In this document: piece by piece, positions 26,438 to 35,702 of the stretch | How positions within the stretch are numbered: position 1 is the first letter of the stretch | Layout of the letters: each line of letters starts with the position of its first letter | NCBI GenBank assembly: GCA_001295865.1 | Contig: LJHW01000025.1 | Location: forward strand, 25,498 to 89,497 | Source: a beta proteobacterium AAP65 | GTDB lineage: Bacteria; Pseudomonadota; Gammaproteobacteria; Burkholderiales; Burkholderiaceae_C | DNA length: 64,000 nt | Direction of reading: 5' to 3' | The notes under the pieces: model-generated | Told to the model about the DNA's origin: nothing | Database searches by the model: none | Seen by the model: the letters and a program-made list of their open reading frames with translations, nothing else | Position numbers and translations under genes: made by a program

Positions 26438-27040
26438 ATGCGTGTGTTGCTGAAGCTGTCGGCCGGGATCGATGCACTCAACGAGCTCATCGGCAAACTC
26501 GTGATGTGGCTGGTGCTGGCCGCCGTGCTCATCAGCGCCGGCAACGCCGTGATGCGCAAGGCTTTCGACATCGGCTCGAACGCCTTCCTCGAGATCCAGT
26601 GGTACCTGTTCTCGGCCGTTTTCCTGCTGGGCTCGGGCTACGTCTGGCTGCGCAACGCCCACGTGCGCATCGACTTCATCGCCAGCAAGCTGAGCAAGCG
26701 CACCAACACGCTGATCGACGTCGCGGGGATGCTGCTCTTCACCATCCCGCTGTGCCTCATCCTCATCAAACTTTCGTGGCCGGTGTTCGAGCGCGCCTGG
26801 GTCTCGGGCGAGATGAGCCAGAACGCCGGCGGGCTGATCCGCTGGCCGGCGCTGCTGCTGATACCTGCGGGCTTCGCGGTGCTGCTGTTGCAATGCCTGT
26901 CTGAGCTGATCAAGCGTGTGGCCTTCCTCACCGGCCACCGCAGCGAGCCGATGAGCGAAGGGCAGGCCCAGACCGAAGAAGAGCGGCTGGCCGAGGCCCT
27001 GGCGCTGAAGGCGCAGAGCTCCGCGCCGGAGGCCCGCTGA
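26438..27040 (+). CDS. TRAP transporter small permease (DctQ type)
   Basis: The 200-residue protein has four transmembrane segments (about 18-40, 55-72, 93-115 and 132-155) with the DctQ-family sequence FLEIQWYLFSAVFLLGSGYV. It forms the permease pair with the following DctM protein; together with a periplasmic binding protein they drive Na+-coupled uptake of organic acids. AAGGAG precedes the ATG. The DctM gene begins one base after its stop. Confidence 0.95.
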   Translation: MRVLLKLSAGIDALNELIGKLVMWLVLAAVLISAGNAVMRKAFDIGSNAFLEIQWYLFSAVFLLGSGYVWLRNAHVRIDFIASKLSKRTNTLIDVAGMLLFTIPLCLILIKLSWPVFERAWVSGEMSQNAGGLIRWPALLLIPAGFAVLLLQCLSELIKRVAFLTGHRSEPMSEGQAQTEEERLAEALALKAQSSAPEAR

Positions 27041-27041
27041 C

Positions 27042-28838
27042 ATGAGCGCCTTCATCGCCCAGAACTTCGTCCCGCTGATGTTCGCGGGGCTGTTCCTGTT
27101 CCTGCTCACCGGCATCCCGGTGGCTTTCGGCCTGGCCGCCACGGGCCTGCTGTTCGGCTTCATCGGCATGGAAGCGGGGCTGTTCCCGCTGAACATGTTC
27201 CAGGCGCTGCCGCTGCGGGTGTTCGGCATCATGCAGAACGACACGCTGCTGGCCATACCCTTCTTCACGCTGATGGGCATCGTGCTCGAACGCTCGGGCA
27301 TGGCCGAAGACCTGCTGGAGACCGTGGGCCAGGTGTTCGGCCCGCTGCGCGGCGGGCTGGCGGTGGCTGTCATCCTGGTGGGCGCGCTGCTGGCCGCCAC
27401 CACCGGCGTGGTGGCCGCGGCGGTCATCAGCATGGGCCTGATCTCGCTGCCCATCATGCTGCGCTACGGCTACAACCGCAGCATCGCCACGGGCACCATC
27501 ACGGCCAGCGGCACGCTGGCGCAGGCGATACCGCCTTCGCTGGTGCTCATCGTGCTGGCCGACCAACTGGGCCGTTCGGTGGGCGACATGTACGCGGGCG
27601 CGCTGATCCCCGGCTTGTTGCTGGTGGGCCTGTACCTGCTGTTCATCGCCGGCGTGGCATTGGTCAAGCCGGAGTGGGTGCCTGCGCTGCCGCCCGAAGC
27701 GCGCATCTACCGCGAGAGCACCGGCGCCAGCGGCCACCGTTCGCTGCTGGCCTTGCTGGTGGTGTGCGCGGTTGCGGGCTACGCGTGGTCGCAGGTGCAC
27801 GAGCCGCTGATCAACGCTTGGACCGAACGCAGCACGCCCGCGCCCGGCGACGAGGTGGTCATCCTCTCGATGACCGTGGCATCGCTGCTGGCGCTGCTGC
27901 TGGCGCTGGGCAACCGCGTGCTGCGCCTGGGCCTGCTGTCGAGGCTGGCCGAGCAGGTGACCTTCGTGCTCATCCCGCCGCTGGTGCTGATCTTCCTGGT
28001 GCTGGGCACCATCTTCCTGGGCGTGGCCACGCCCACGGAAGGCGGCGCCTTGGGTGCCGTCGGCGCGCTCGTGATGGCCTTCGCGCGGCGCCAGCTCACG
28101 ATGAAGCTGATGCGCCAGGCGCTGGACAGCACGGCCCGGCTCTCGACCTTCGTGCTCTTCATCCTCGTCGGCTCCACCGTCTTCAGCTTCACCTTCAACG
28201 CGGCCGACGGCCACATCTGGGTGGAGCACCTCTTCGACAAGCTGCCCGGCGGCGAGCTCGGTTTCATGCTGGTGGTGAACCTGCTGGTCTTCGTGCTGGG
28301 CATGTTCATCGACTTCTTCGAAATCGCCTTCATCGTCGTGCCCATCCTGGCGCCCGTGGCCGACAAGATGGGCATCGACCTGATCTGGTTTGGCGTCATC
28401 CTGGCGCTGAACCTGCAGACGAGTTTCCTCACGCCGCCCTTTGGCTTTGCGCTCTTCTACCTGCGCAGCGTGGCCGCGAAGAAGGACTACCAGGACCGCG
28501 TGACAGGCCAGACGATCCCGGGCGTGAGCACGGCACAGATCTACAAGGGCAGCATCGCCTTCATCGTGCTGCAGCTTTGCATGGTGGCGGCGGTCATCGC
28601 CTTCCCGGGCCTGGTCACGGGCGGCCTGCAGAAGACCGAGACCATCGACGCCGACAAGGCGCTGGAGACTATGGGCCTGCCCGAGCCGATGGCCGAGCCC
28701 GAAGCCGAGGCGGCCGACCCCGCTGCCAGCGCCACCGAAGAAGGTCTGCCGGCGCCCGAACCAGCGGCCAGCGAACCTGCCGAAGACGACCCGATGAAGG
28801 CGCTGGAAGAAGCGATGAAGAAGGACGCGAAGAAGTAA
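27042..28838 (+). CDS. TRAP transporter large permease (DctM type)
   Basis: The 598-residue membrane protein is the ion-coupled translocation subunit. Recognisable DctM blocks include LLAIPFFTLMGIVLERSGMA, ITASGTLAQAIPPSLVLIV, LGVATPTEGGALGAVGALVM and LNLQTSFLTPPFGFALFYL. It is longer than usual (about 425-460) because of an inserted stretch around residues 225-290 and an acidic Ala/Pro/Glu-rich C-terminal tail of about 65 residues ending MKALEEAMKKDAKK. Both are typical of the large DctM type used for 2-oxo acids. A bidirectional terminator separates it from the convergent binding-protein gene. Confidence 0.95.
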   Translation: MSAFIAQNFVPLMFAGLFLFLLTGIPVAFGLAATGLLFGFIGMEAGLFPLNMFQALPLRVFGIMQNDTLLAIPFFTLMGIVLERSGMAEDLLETVGQVFGPLRGGLAVAVILVGALLAATTGVVAAAVISMGLISLPIMLRYGYNRSIATGTITASGTLAQAIPPSLVLIVLADQLGRSVGDMYAGALIPGLLLVGLYLLFIAGVALVKPEWVPALPPEARIYRESTGASGHRSLLALLVVCAVAGYAWSQVHEPLINAWTERSTPAPGDEVVILSMTVASLLALLLALGNRVLRLGLLSRLAEQVTFVLIPPLVLIFLVLGTIFLGVATPTEGGALGAVGALVMAFARRQLTMKLMRQALDSTARLSTFVLFILVGSTVFSFTFNAADGHIWVEHLFDKLPGGELGFMLVVNLLVFVLGMFIDFFEIAFIVVPILAPVADKMGIDLIWFGVILALNLQTSFLTPPFGFALFYLRSVAAKKDYQDRVTGQTIPGVSTAQIYKGSIAFIVLQLCMVAAVIAFPGLVTGGLQKTETIDADKALETMGLPEPMAEPEAEAADPAASATEEGLPAPEPAASEPAEDDPMKALEEAMKKDAKK

Positions 28839-28875
28839 CGCCGAGGCGGCCGGCAACCATCGCCCGCAGAAAGCA

Positions 28876-28901
28876 GAAGGCCCCGCACGCGGGGCCTTCT
28901 T
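28876..28901. terminator. Bidirectional terminator between dctM and dctP
   Basis: GAAGGCCCCG (28876-28885), loop CACG and CGGGGCCTTC (28890-28899) make a perfect 10-bp stem. Flanking short T and A runs allow it to serve both convergent genes. Confidence 0.75.
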
Positions 28902-28925
28902 GCTTGCGAGGCTGCGGCCGGCGCC

Positions 28926-30008
28926 TTACAGCTTCACGCTCTGCATGTAGCTGTCAAAACGCGCCTCGGTGAAGCGGAACCACAGGTTGGCTTCACGGCG
29001 GAAAGCCGCCATGTCGGTGTAGATCTTCTTGAAGGCCGGGTTGCTGGCGCTGACCTCGCTGTACAGCGCCATGGCTTCTTTGTAGGCGGCGTCGAGCACC
29101 GGCTTCGGGAAGGCCACCAGGCGCGTCTTGTTGGCCACCAGCGTCTTGAGCGCTGCCGGGTTGCGCGCGTCGTACTTGGCCTGCATCTCGGTGTGCGCAA
29201 AAGCCGCCGCGCTTTCGATGATGGCCTTGTACTCGCCGCTCAGGCTGTCGAAAGCCTTCTGGTTGACATACAGGTCAAGCTGCGGGCCACCTTCCCACCA
29301 GCCGGGGTAGTGGTAGATGGGCGCCACCTTGTTGAAGCCCAGCTTCAGGTCGTCGTAGGGGCCTACCCATTCGGCGGCGTCGATGGTGCCTTTCTCCAGC
29401 GCCTGGTAGATCTCGCCGCCGGCGATGTTCTGCGACACCGTGCCCAGGCGCGAAGTCACCTTGCCGGCAAAGCCGCCCACGCGGAACTTCAGGCCCTTCA
29501 TGTCGGCGACGGTCTTGATCTCCTTGCGGTACCAGCCGCCCATCTGTGCGCCGGTGTTGCCCATGGGGAAACTGGTGAAGCCGTAGCCGCTGTAGAACTC
29601 GCGCATCAGCTTGAGGCCGTTGCCGTCGTACATCCAGGCCGTCATCTGGCGGCTGTTCAGGCCGAAGGGCACGGCGCAGCCCAGGGCGAAGGTGTCGTTC
29701 TTGCCGAAGTAGTAGTAAGGCGCGGTGTGGCCCATCTCGACGGTGCCGTTCTGCACCGCGTCCACCAGGCCGGGCATGGGCACCAGTTCACCGGCGGCGT
29801 GCACCGAGATCTCGAACTTGCCGCCGGTCATGTCCTTCACCTTGCGGGCGAAAGATTCGGCGGCGCCGTAAATGGTGTCCAGCGACTTCGGGAAGCCCGA
29901 GGTCAGGCGCCAGCGCAGGTTGGCCTGGGCGTGCACGATGGCCGGCGCGGTGCCAGCGGCGATCACGCCGGCCAGGCCGGCGCCCTGAACGAAGGAACGA
30001 CGTTCCAT
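28926..30008 (-). CDS. TRAP transporter substrate-binding protein (DctP; TakP-like)
   Basis: A 360-residue periplasmic receptor with a twin-arginine-type signal (MERRSFVQGAGLAGVIAAGT, cleavage after VHA). The blocks GEIYQALEKGTIDAAEWVG, PYDDLKLGFNKVAPIYHYPG and WWEGGPQLDLYVNQ are those of the 2-oxo acid-binding branch (Rhodobacter TakP), so pyruvate or a related 2-oxo acid is the likely ligand. It is convergent with dctQM instead of in one operon, so receptor and permease are separately transcribed. GGAG precedes the ATG. Confidence 0.93.
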   Translation of the reverse strand: MERRSFVQGAGLAGVIAAGTAPAIVHAQANLRWRLTSGFPKSLDTIYGAAESFARKVKDMTGGKFEISVHAAGELVPMPGLVDAVQNGTVEMGHTAPYYYFGKNDTFALGCAVPFGLNSRQMTAWMYDGNGLKLMREFYSGYGFTSFPMGNTGAQMGGWYRKEIKTVADMKGLKFRVGGFAGKVTSRLGTVSQNIAGGEIYQALEKGTIDAAEWVGPYDDLKLGFNKVAPIYHYPGWWEGGPQLDLYVNQKAFDSLSGEYKAIIESAAAFAHTEMQAKYDARNPAALKTLVANKTRLVAFPKPVLDAAYKEAMALYSEVSASNPAFKKIYTDMAAFRREANLWFRFTEARFDSYMQSVKL

Positions 30009-30111
30009 GCAGATCTCCTGTGAAATCGGTGGCGGGGGGTCCCCAACGCGCCGGGATTCTAGGAGGGGCCCCGCGGGGCCCTGGGTGGGTTTTCCCGCTG
30101 CGCCGCGGCGC

Positions 30112-31485
30112 TCAGGCGCCAGCCATCTTCATGCGCCCGACGAGCACCGAACCCACCGCCTTGCTGCCCGAGTTGTACACGTCGGCGCCGATGGCCACGA
30201 TGTCCTTGAACATGTGCTTCAGGTTGCCGGCGATGGTGACCTCGTGCACCGGGTGCACGATGCGCCCGCCTTCCACCCAGAAGCCGGCGGCGCCGCGCGA
30301 ATAGTCGCCCGTCACGTAGTTCACGCCCTGGCCCATCAACTCGGTGACGAAGAGACCGCGGCCCAGCTTGCGCAACATGGCGTCGAGGTCGTCGCCGGGC
30401 TGGGTGTGGCGGCTGGTCATGGCCAGGTTCTGCGAACCGCCGGCGTGGCCGGTGGTCTTCATGCCCAGCTTGCGGGCCGAGTAGCTGCTGAGGAAGTAGC
30501 CCTGCACCACGCCGGCCTTCACCACCTGGCGCGCGCGCGTGCGCACGCCCTCGTCGTCAAAAGGCGCGCTGCCCTTGCCCTTGAGCTCGTGCGGGTTCTC
30601 GTGGATGTGGATGTGCGGCGCCAGCACCCGCTTGCCGAGGCTGTCGACGAGGAAGGTGGTCTTGCGGTAGATCGCCCCGCCCGAGGTGGCCTGCACGAAG
30701 GCGCCCAGCAGCCCGGCGGCCACCGTGCTTTCGAAGAGCACCGGCACCTCGGCCGTGGCCACGCTGCGCGACTTCAGGCGCGAGAGCGTGCGTTCGGCGG
30801 CGTAGCGGCCCACGGCCTCGGGCGTGGCCAGATCGCTGGCGTCGCGCATGCTGGTGTACCAGCCGTCGCGCTGCATGTTCTTGCCGCGGCCGGCGATGGC
30901 CGAGACCGAGAGGTAATGGCGTGAACTGGCATACCCCCCGCGAAAACCGCGCGAATTGCCGGCCCAGAAGTGCGCCTGCTGCGCCGAGACCCCGGCGCCT
31001 TCGCTGTTGGTGATGAGCTTGTGCGTCTTCAGCGCCGCGTCTTCGCAGCGCCGCGCGAGTTCGGCCGCGGCCGCGGCGTCGATGGCCCAGGGGTGGAAAA
31101 GGTCGAGATCACGCGCCACTTCCTCGGGCGTGGCCAGGTCTTCGGCATCGGGCAGGCCGGCGGCCGGGTCTTCGGCGGTGAAACGGGCGATGTCGTAGGC
31201 CGCCTGCACGGTCTGCTTCAGCGCCGCGGCCGAAAAATCGCTGGTGCTGGCGTTGCCGCGCCGCTGGCCCAGGTAGACGCTCACGCCCAGGCTCTTGTCG
31301 CGGTTGCGCTCGACGTTTTCGATCTCGCCCTTGCGCACGCTGACGCTCAGGCCCACGCCTTCTGAAACTTCAGCGCCAGCATCGCTGGCCCCCAGGCTCT
31401 GAGCCAGGGCCAGCGTGTCTTCGACGATCTGCTGGAACTGTTCCTGGCGGTAGGCGAAGCCGGTGTCGGCGCGGTCGTTGCTCAT
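30112..31485 (-). CDS. pmbA: Metalloprotease PmbA/TldE
   Basis: PmbA (TldE) is the non-catalytic partner of the zinc protease TldD; together they degrade unfolded peptides and mature peptides such as microcin B17. The 457 residues include VSEGVGLSVSVRKGEIENVE, NRDKSLGVSVYLGQRRG and, near the end, GADVYNSGSKAVGSVLVGRM. Length is slightly above E. coli PmbA (450). The gene is divergent from darP with an 84-bp spacer, a pairing conserved in proteobacteria. Confidence 0.96.
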   Translation of the reverse strand: MSNDRADTGFAYRQEQFQQIVEDTLALAQSLGASDAGAEVSEGVGLSVSVRKGEIENVERNRDKSLGVSVYLGQRRGNASTSDFSAAALKQTVQAAYDIARFTAEDPAAGLPDAEDLATPEEVARDLDLFHPWAIDAAAAAELARRCEDAALKTHKLITNSEGAGVSAQQAHFWAGNSRGFRGGYASSRHYLSVSAIAGRGKNMQRDGWYTSMRDASDLATPEAVGRYAAERTLSRLKSRSVATAEVPVLFESTVAAGLLGAFVQATSGGAIYRKTTFLVDSLGKRVLAPHIHIHENPHELKGKGSAPFDDEGVRTRARQVVKAGVVQGYFLSSYSARKLGMKTTGHAGGSQNLAMTSRHTQPGDDLDAMLRKLGRGLFVTELMGQGVNYVTGDYSRGAAGFWVEGGRIVHPVHEVTIAGNLKHMFKDIVAIGADVYNSGSKAVGSVLVGRMKMAGA

Positions 31486-31569
31486 CGGCGTGGGGCCTCA
31501 TCAAGTCCACACTTATGATACCGACCCCCTACCCCAGCGAGCCCGGGCCCCGAGCCCGCGCCTCCCACC

Positions 31570-32127
31570 ATGGCACGACGCGCCGCCCCGCACCGCGGCA
31601 TCGACGTTCACTACGGCGACGCCGAAGAAGCCGATACCGACGATCGCCCGAGCAAGACCCAGCTCAAGCAGCAATCGCACGCGCTGCAAGACCTCGGCAA
31701 GGCCCTGGCCGAGCTTTCGCCGCAGGCCTTCAAGGCCATCGAGATGCCCGAGTCGCTGCGCGACGCCATCGAGCTCTACCGCCGCACCACCGCCCACGAG
31801 GGCAAGCGCCGGCAACTGCAGTACGTGGGCAAGCTGATGCGCAACGCCGACGAAGACGCGCTGCGCCAGGCCGTGGCCGCGGCCACGCTGGGCACGGCGG
31901 AAAACGCGCTGGAGCTGCACGAAGCCGAACGCTGGCGCGCCGAGTTGATCGCCAGTGACGACGCGATGACACGCTGGCTGCACGAGCACCCTGAGACCGA
32001 CACGCAACAGTTGCGCAGCCTGGTGCGCCAGGCGCGCAAGGATGCCGCCGGCCTGGTGGCCGAAGACCGCCAGCCCAAGAGTTTTCGCGAGCTCTTCCAG
32101 TACATCAAACCCATGCTGGCCGGCTGA
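31570..32127 (+). CDS. darP: Ribosome biogenesis factor DarP (YjgA, DUF615)
   Basis: DarP associates with late 50S intermediates and helps mature the peptidyl-transferase region. The 185-residue charged helical protein shows SKTQLKQQSHALQDLGKALA, RRQLQYVGKLMR and the C-terminal block SFRELFQYIKPML. It is divergent from pmbA and lies 39 bases before mogA. No Shine-Dalgarno sequence is obvious before the ATG. Confidence 0.95.
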   Translation: MARRAAPHRGIDVHYGDAEEADTDDRPSKTQLKQQSHALQDLGKALAELSPQAFKAIEMPESLRDAIELYRRTTAHEGKRRQLQYVGKLMRNADEDALRQAVAAATLGTAENALELHEAERWRAELIASDDAMTRWLHEHPETDTQQLRSLVRQARKDAAGLVAEDRQPKSFRELFQYIKPMLAG

Positions 32128-32166
32128 CGGTCGGCACGCTGCCCTCACCTCCGCTTCCTGCCGCCC

Positions 32167-32760
32167 ATGAGTGCTCTCGATCCCGTCCGCATCGGCGTCG
32201 TCTCCATCAGCGACCGCGCATCCAGCGGCGTCTACGAAGACAAGGGCATCCCGGCCCTGCAAGACTGGCTGGGCCGCGCGGTGAAGAACCCCATCGAGTG
32301 GCACACGCGGCTCATCCCTGACGAGCAAGCCGGCATCAGCGCCGCGCTGCGCGAGCTGGTGGACGAGGTGCACTGCCACCTCGTGCTCACCACCGGCGGC
32401 ACCGGCCCCGCGCCGCGCGACGTGACGCCCGAGGCCACGCTGGCCGTGGCCGACAAGGTGATGCCGGGCTTCGGCGAGCAGATGCGCCAGATCAGCCTGG
32501 CCTTCGTGCCCACGGCCATCCTCTCGCGCCAGGTGGCGGTGGTGCGCGGGCAGGCGCTGATCATCAACCTGCCCGGCCAGCCCAAGAGCATCGCCGAGAC
32601 GCTGCAAGGCCTGCCCACGCGCACGCCGCCCGTGCACGGCATCTTCGCGGCCGTGCCTTATTGCGTCGACCTGATCGGCGGGCCCTACATCGAAACCGAT
32701 GCCGAGGTCTGCGCCGCCTTCCGGCCCAAGTCGGCGCAGCGGCCGCCCGCGGCGGCCTGA
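32167..32760 (+). CDS. mogA: Molybdopterin adenylyltransferase
   Basis: MogA activates molybdopterin with ATP (MPT-AMP) for molybdate insertion. The 197-residue protein has the MoCF-biosynthesis fold: IGVVSISDRASSGVYEDKGI, the nucleotide loop TTGGTG (75-80) with PRDVTPEAT, and LPGQPKSIAETL. The E. coli-like C-terminal extension (VDLIGGPYIETD) distinguishes MogA from the shorter MoaB. It probably forms an operon with darP. Confidence 0.95.
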   Translation: MSALDPVRIGVVSISDRASSGVYEDKGIPALQDWLGRAVKNPIEWHTRLIPDEQAGISAALRELVDEVHCHLVLTTGGTGPAPRDVTPEATLAVADKVMPGFGEQMRQISLAFVPTAILSRQVAVVRGQALIINLPGQPKSIAETLQGLPTRTPPVHGIFAAVPYCVDLIGGPYIETDAEVCAAFRPKSAQRPPAAA

Positions 32761-32864
32761 AACCGGCGCCGGCACCGGCGCCTCGTGCCCCAGCGGCTCA
32801 AGCCGCGCCCGCCGCGGCCGAAAACCCGCTTTGAGCCCTCTCAAGCCGCCTTCGCGCCCCGCCG

Positions 32865-34874
32865 ATGCCCCTCGATCCGTCCCCGCCGGTGCGCCTGCTG
32901 CCCACCGTGTCCATCGTCGAAGAAACGATGCGCCAGGCCCGCAGGGCCGTCGCGCTGGCCCTGATCGGCGCGGCTGTGCTGGCGGCCCTGCTGCTGGGCC
33001 AGCACCAGTGGTCGTCGGTGGCGCTGCAACAGGCGGCCGACCGCCACGCCATGGCGCACAAGCTCGTGGGTGAGGTGCGTGTGGCCGACCAGCAGCTCGC
33101 CCTGGCCGCGCAGATGGCCGCGATCACCGGCGAAGCGCACTGGGTCGACCGCTTCGACAAGCTCGTGCCCGAACTCGCGCTGGCCATCGAACACGCCAGC
33201 CTGCTCGCGCCGCAGGCGGTGGCAGAAAGCTACCGTGCACGCACCGCCGAGGCCTCGGGCCTGCTGGCGCGCATGAACGCCTCGGCGGCCGAGGCGCTGC
33301 AGTCGGGCGCGTTCGATTCCGCCCGCGCCCTTTTCGACAGCCCGCGTTACGTCGCGCAGACGCAACTGCTGCGCGCGGCCACCGAAGAGCTCACGCGCGC
33401 CTCGCTCGCGGCCACCGAGCAGGAGGTGCGGTCGCAGCGCCATGCCGCCTTGATCAGCACGGCCGTCGTGCTGTCGCTCAGCGTGGCCTTGGGCGTTGTG
33501 CTGTGGCGCCGCCTGAGCAGCGGCCTGGGCCGCTCGCGCGGTTCGCTGCTCGAAGCCGAAGAACGGGTGCAGCGCCTGGCCGCCAGCGACCTGCTGACGG
33601 GCCTGGACAACCGCGCCGCGCTGCACGACGCCATGCAGTCGCTGATGGGCCGCGCGCGCCGCCACAAGGAAGGCCTGGCGGTGCTGATGGTCGACCTCGA
33701 CCGCTTCAAGCCCGTGAACGACCGCCACGGCCACATGGTGGGCGACCTCGTGCTCAAGGAAGTGGCACGGCGCCTCTCGCGCTGCCTGCGCGCCAGCGAC
33801 CTGCGCGCGCGCTACGGCGGCGACGAGTTCGTGGTGGTGGTCGACGAGAGCGAAGGCCCGGGCAGCGCCCAGGGCGCGGCCGAACGCATCGTCGAGCGCC
33901 TGAGCTGGCCCATGCAGTTCGGCGAGATCGCGGTGAACATCGGCGCCAGCGTGGGCATCGCGCGTTTTCCGCAGGACGCCGACAGCGACGACGAACTGCT
34001 GCGCAAGGCCGACAGCGCGCTCTACCGCGCCAAGCAGGCCGGCCGCGGCACGGTGTGCCTGTACGACGCGCGGCTCGACGAAGCCCTGGCCGAACGCCAC
34101 ACGCTGGAAACCGCGCTGCGCGAAGGCATCGCTGCAGGTCAGCTGGTGCCCTACTACCAGCCCATCGTCGACCTGCACACGCGCCAGGTGCGCTCGGTGG
34201 AGCTGCTGTGCCGCTGGAAACACCCCGAGCGTGGCCTGCTCGGCCCCGACCGTTTCATCCAGCTCGCTGAAGACACCGGCCTCATCGGCCCGCTGACCAT
34301 GAGCCTGCTGCGGCAAGCCTGCAAGGACCTCGCGCGTTTTCCGCCGCACTGGCGCCTTTCGTTCAACGTGGCTCCGCAGCAGATCCAGGACGAGACCCTG
34401 GTGCCGGCGCTGCTGGCCCAGCTGCGCGAGGCCGGTGTGCCGCCGCAGCGCCTGGACGTCGAGCTCACCGAGACCGCGCTCGTCAACGACACCGCGCGTG
34501 CGCGTGAGGTGATCCTGGCCCTCAAGCGTGCCGGCATGACGGTGACGCTGGACGATTTCGGCACCGGCTACAGCAGCCTCAGCTACCTGGCCGAAATGAC
34601 CTTCGACAAGATCAAGATCGACCGCAGCTTCGTGCGCACGCTGCGCAGCCGGCCCGAAAGCGCCAAGATCGTGGCGGCCATCGTGGGCCTGTCACGCAGC
34701 CTGGCGGTGGACACCGTGGCCGAAGGCGTGGAAACCGAAGACGAGGCCGAGATGCTGAAGGACCTGGGCTGCAAAAACGGCCAGGGCTACCTCTTCGGCC
34801 GCCCGGGCCTGGCCAAGGACGTGGGCCCGCTGGAACGGGTGCCCGATGCCGACGCCTGGGCGCTGGTGAGCTAG
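32865..34874 (+). CDS. Membrane GGDEF-EAL protein (c-di-GMP metabolism)
   Basis: The 669-residue protein has an N-terminal membrane helix (about 25-46), a helical periplasmic sensor region of about 150 residues, a second helix (about 193-213), a GGDEF domain with intact RYGGDEFVVVV (about 318) and a C-terminal EAL domain. The EAL signature reads ELL (SVELLCRWKHPERGLLGPDR) with the glutamate kept. ELTETAL, TLDDFGTGYSSLSYL and AEGVETEDE are also present, so phosphodiesterase activity is plausible. Whether it makes or breaks c-di-GMP cannot be decided. It is convergent with cysE. Confidence 0.95.
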   Translation: MPLDPSPPVRLLPTVSIVEETMRQARRAVALALIGAAVLAALLLGQHQWSSVALQQAADRHAMAHKLVGEVRVADQQLALAAQMAAITGEAHWVDRFDKLVPELALAIEHASLLAPQAVAESYRARTAEASGLLARMNASAAEALQSGAFDSARALFDSPRYVAQTQLLRAATEELTRASLAATEQEVRSQRHAALISTAVVLSLSVALGVVLWRRLSSGLGRSRGSLLEAEERVQRLAASDLLTGLDNRAALHDAMQSLMGRARRHKEGLAVLMVDLDRFKPVNDRHGHMVGDLVLKEVARRLSRCLRASDLRARYGGDEFVVVVDESEGPGSAQGAAERIVERLSWPMQFGEIAVNIGASVGIARFPQDADSDDELLRKADSALYRAKQAGRGTVCLYDARLDEALAERHTLETALREGIAAGQLVPYYQPIVDLHTRQVRSVELLCRWKHPERGLLGPDRFIQLAEDTGLIGPLTMSLLRQACKDLARFPPHWRLSFNVAPQQIQDETLVPALLAQLREAGVPPQRLDVELTETALVNDTARAREVILALKRAGMTVTLDDFGTGYSSLSYLAEMTFDKIKIDRSFVRTLRSRPESAKIVAAIVGLSRSLAVDTVAEGVETEDEAEMLKDLGCKNGQGYLFGRPGLAKDVGPLERVPDADAWALVS

Positions 34875-34887
34875 GCGCCCTGGCGCC

Positions 34888-35667
34888 TCACTTCACCAGG
34901 CGGTTCAGGCGCTCGGCGTCGAAGGTTTCGGTGGTGTTGGCGTCCTGCGGCACGCAGTCGCCGGCGGGCAACTCGCGCGCGCGAGCCGAGAGCTTCTCGA
35001 TGGCCGCCCACAGCAGCGCGATCTGGTGTTCGTGGCCCGAGGCGTTGTCGATCAGCCCCTTCATCGCCTGCGAAACCGGGTCGTCGCCCTGCGTCACGCC
35101 ATAGGCGCTGAAACCCATCTTCGCGGCGGCCGCCTCACGCGCGGCTTCGGCATCGTGCTGGATGATGCGCGCCGGGTTGCCCACGGCCGTGGCACCCGGC
35201 GGCACCGGCTTGACCACCACCGCGCTGCTGCCGATGCGCGCACCATCGCCCACCGTGAAGCCGCCCAGCACTTGCGAATTGGCGCCGACGATCACATCAC
35301 GCCCGAGCGTCGGGTGGCGCTTGGCGCCCTTGCTCAGCGAAGTGCCGCCCAGCGTGACGCCCTGGTAGATGGTGCAGCCGTCGCCGATCTCGGCCGTTTC
35401 GCCGATGACGACGCCCATGCCGTGGTCGATGAACACCCGCCGGCCGATGGTGGCGCCGGGGTGGATCTCAATGCCGGTGAGGAAGCGCCCGAGGTGCGAG
35501 GTGAAACGCGCCAGCCAGCGGAAGCCGTGGCCCCAGAACCAGTGCGCGCGGCGGTGCAGCACCAGCGCATGCAGGCCGGGATAACACGTGAGCACCTCCC
35601 AGCGCGAACGCGCCGCGGGGTCGCGTTCCAGGATGCAGGCGATGTCTTCACGCAGGCGGGCAAACAT
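34888..35667 (-). CDS. cysE: Serine O-acetyltransferase
   Basis: CysE makes O-acetylserine, the precursor of cysteine. The 259-residue protein begins [20 protein letters not shown], contains the conserved [20 protein letters not shown] and [16 protein letters not shown] left-handed hexapeptide coils with the catalytic histidines, and ends in a long tail. It is of the short class lacking most of the N-terminal helical domain of E. coli CysE. It is followed by trmJ upstream (35 bases), a common order where cysE supports Fe-S supply. Confidence 0.96.
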   Translation of the reverse strand: MFARLREDIACILERDPAARSRWEVLTCYPGLHALVLHRRAHWFWGHGFRWLARFTSHLGRFLTGIEIHPGATIGRRVFIDHGMGVVIGETAEIGDGCTIYQGVTLGGTSLSKGAKRHPTLGRDVIVGANSQVLGGFTVGDGARIGSSAVVVKPVPPGATAVGNPARIIQHDAEAAREAAAAKMGFSAYGVTQGDDPVSQAMKGLIDNASGHEHQIALLWAAIEKLSARARELPAGDCVPQDANTTETFDAERLNRLVK

Positions 35668-35702
35668 GCGCTGCAGTGTAGCGGCGGGGGTGCTTGCGCG
35701 CT

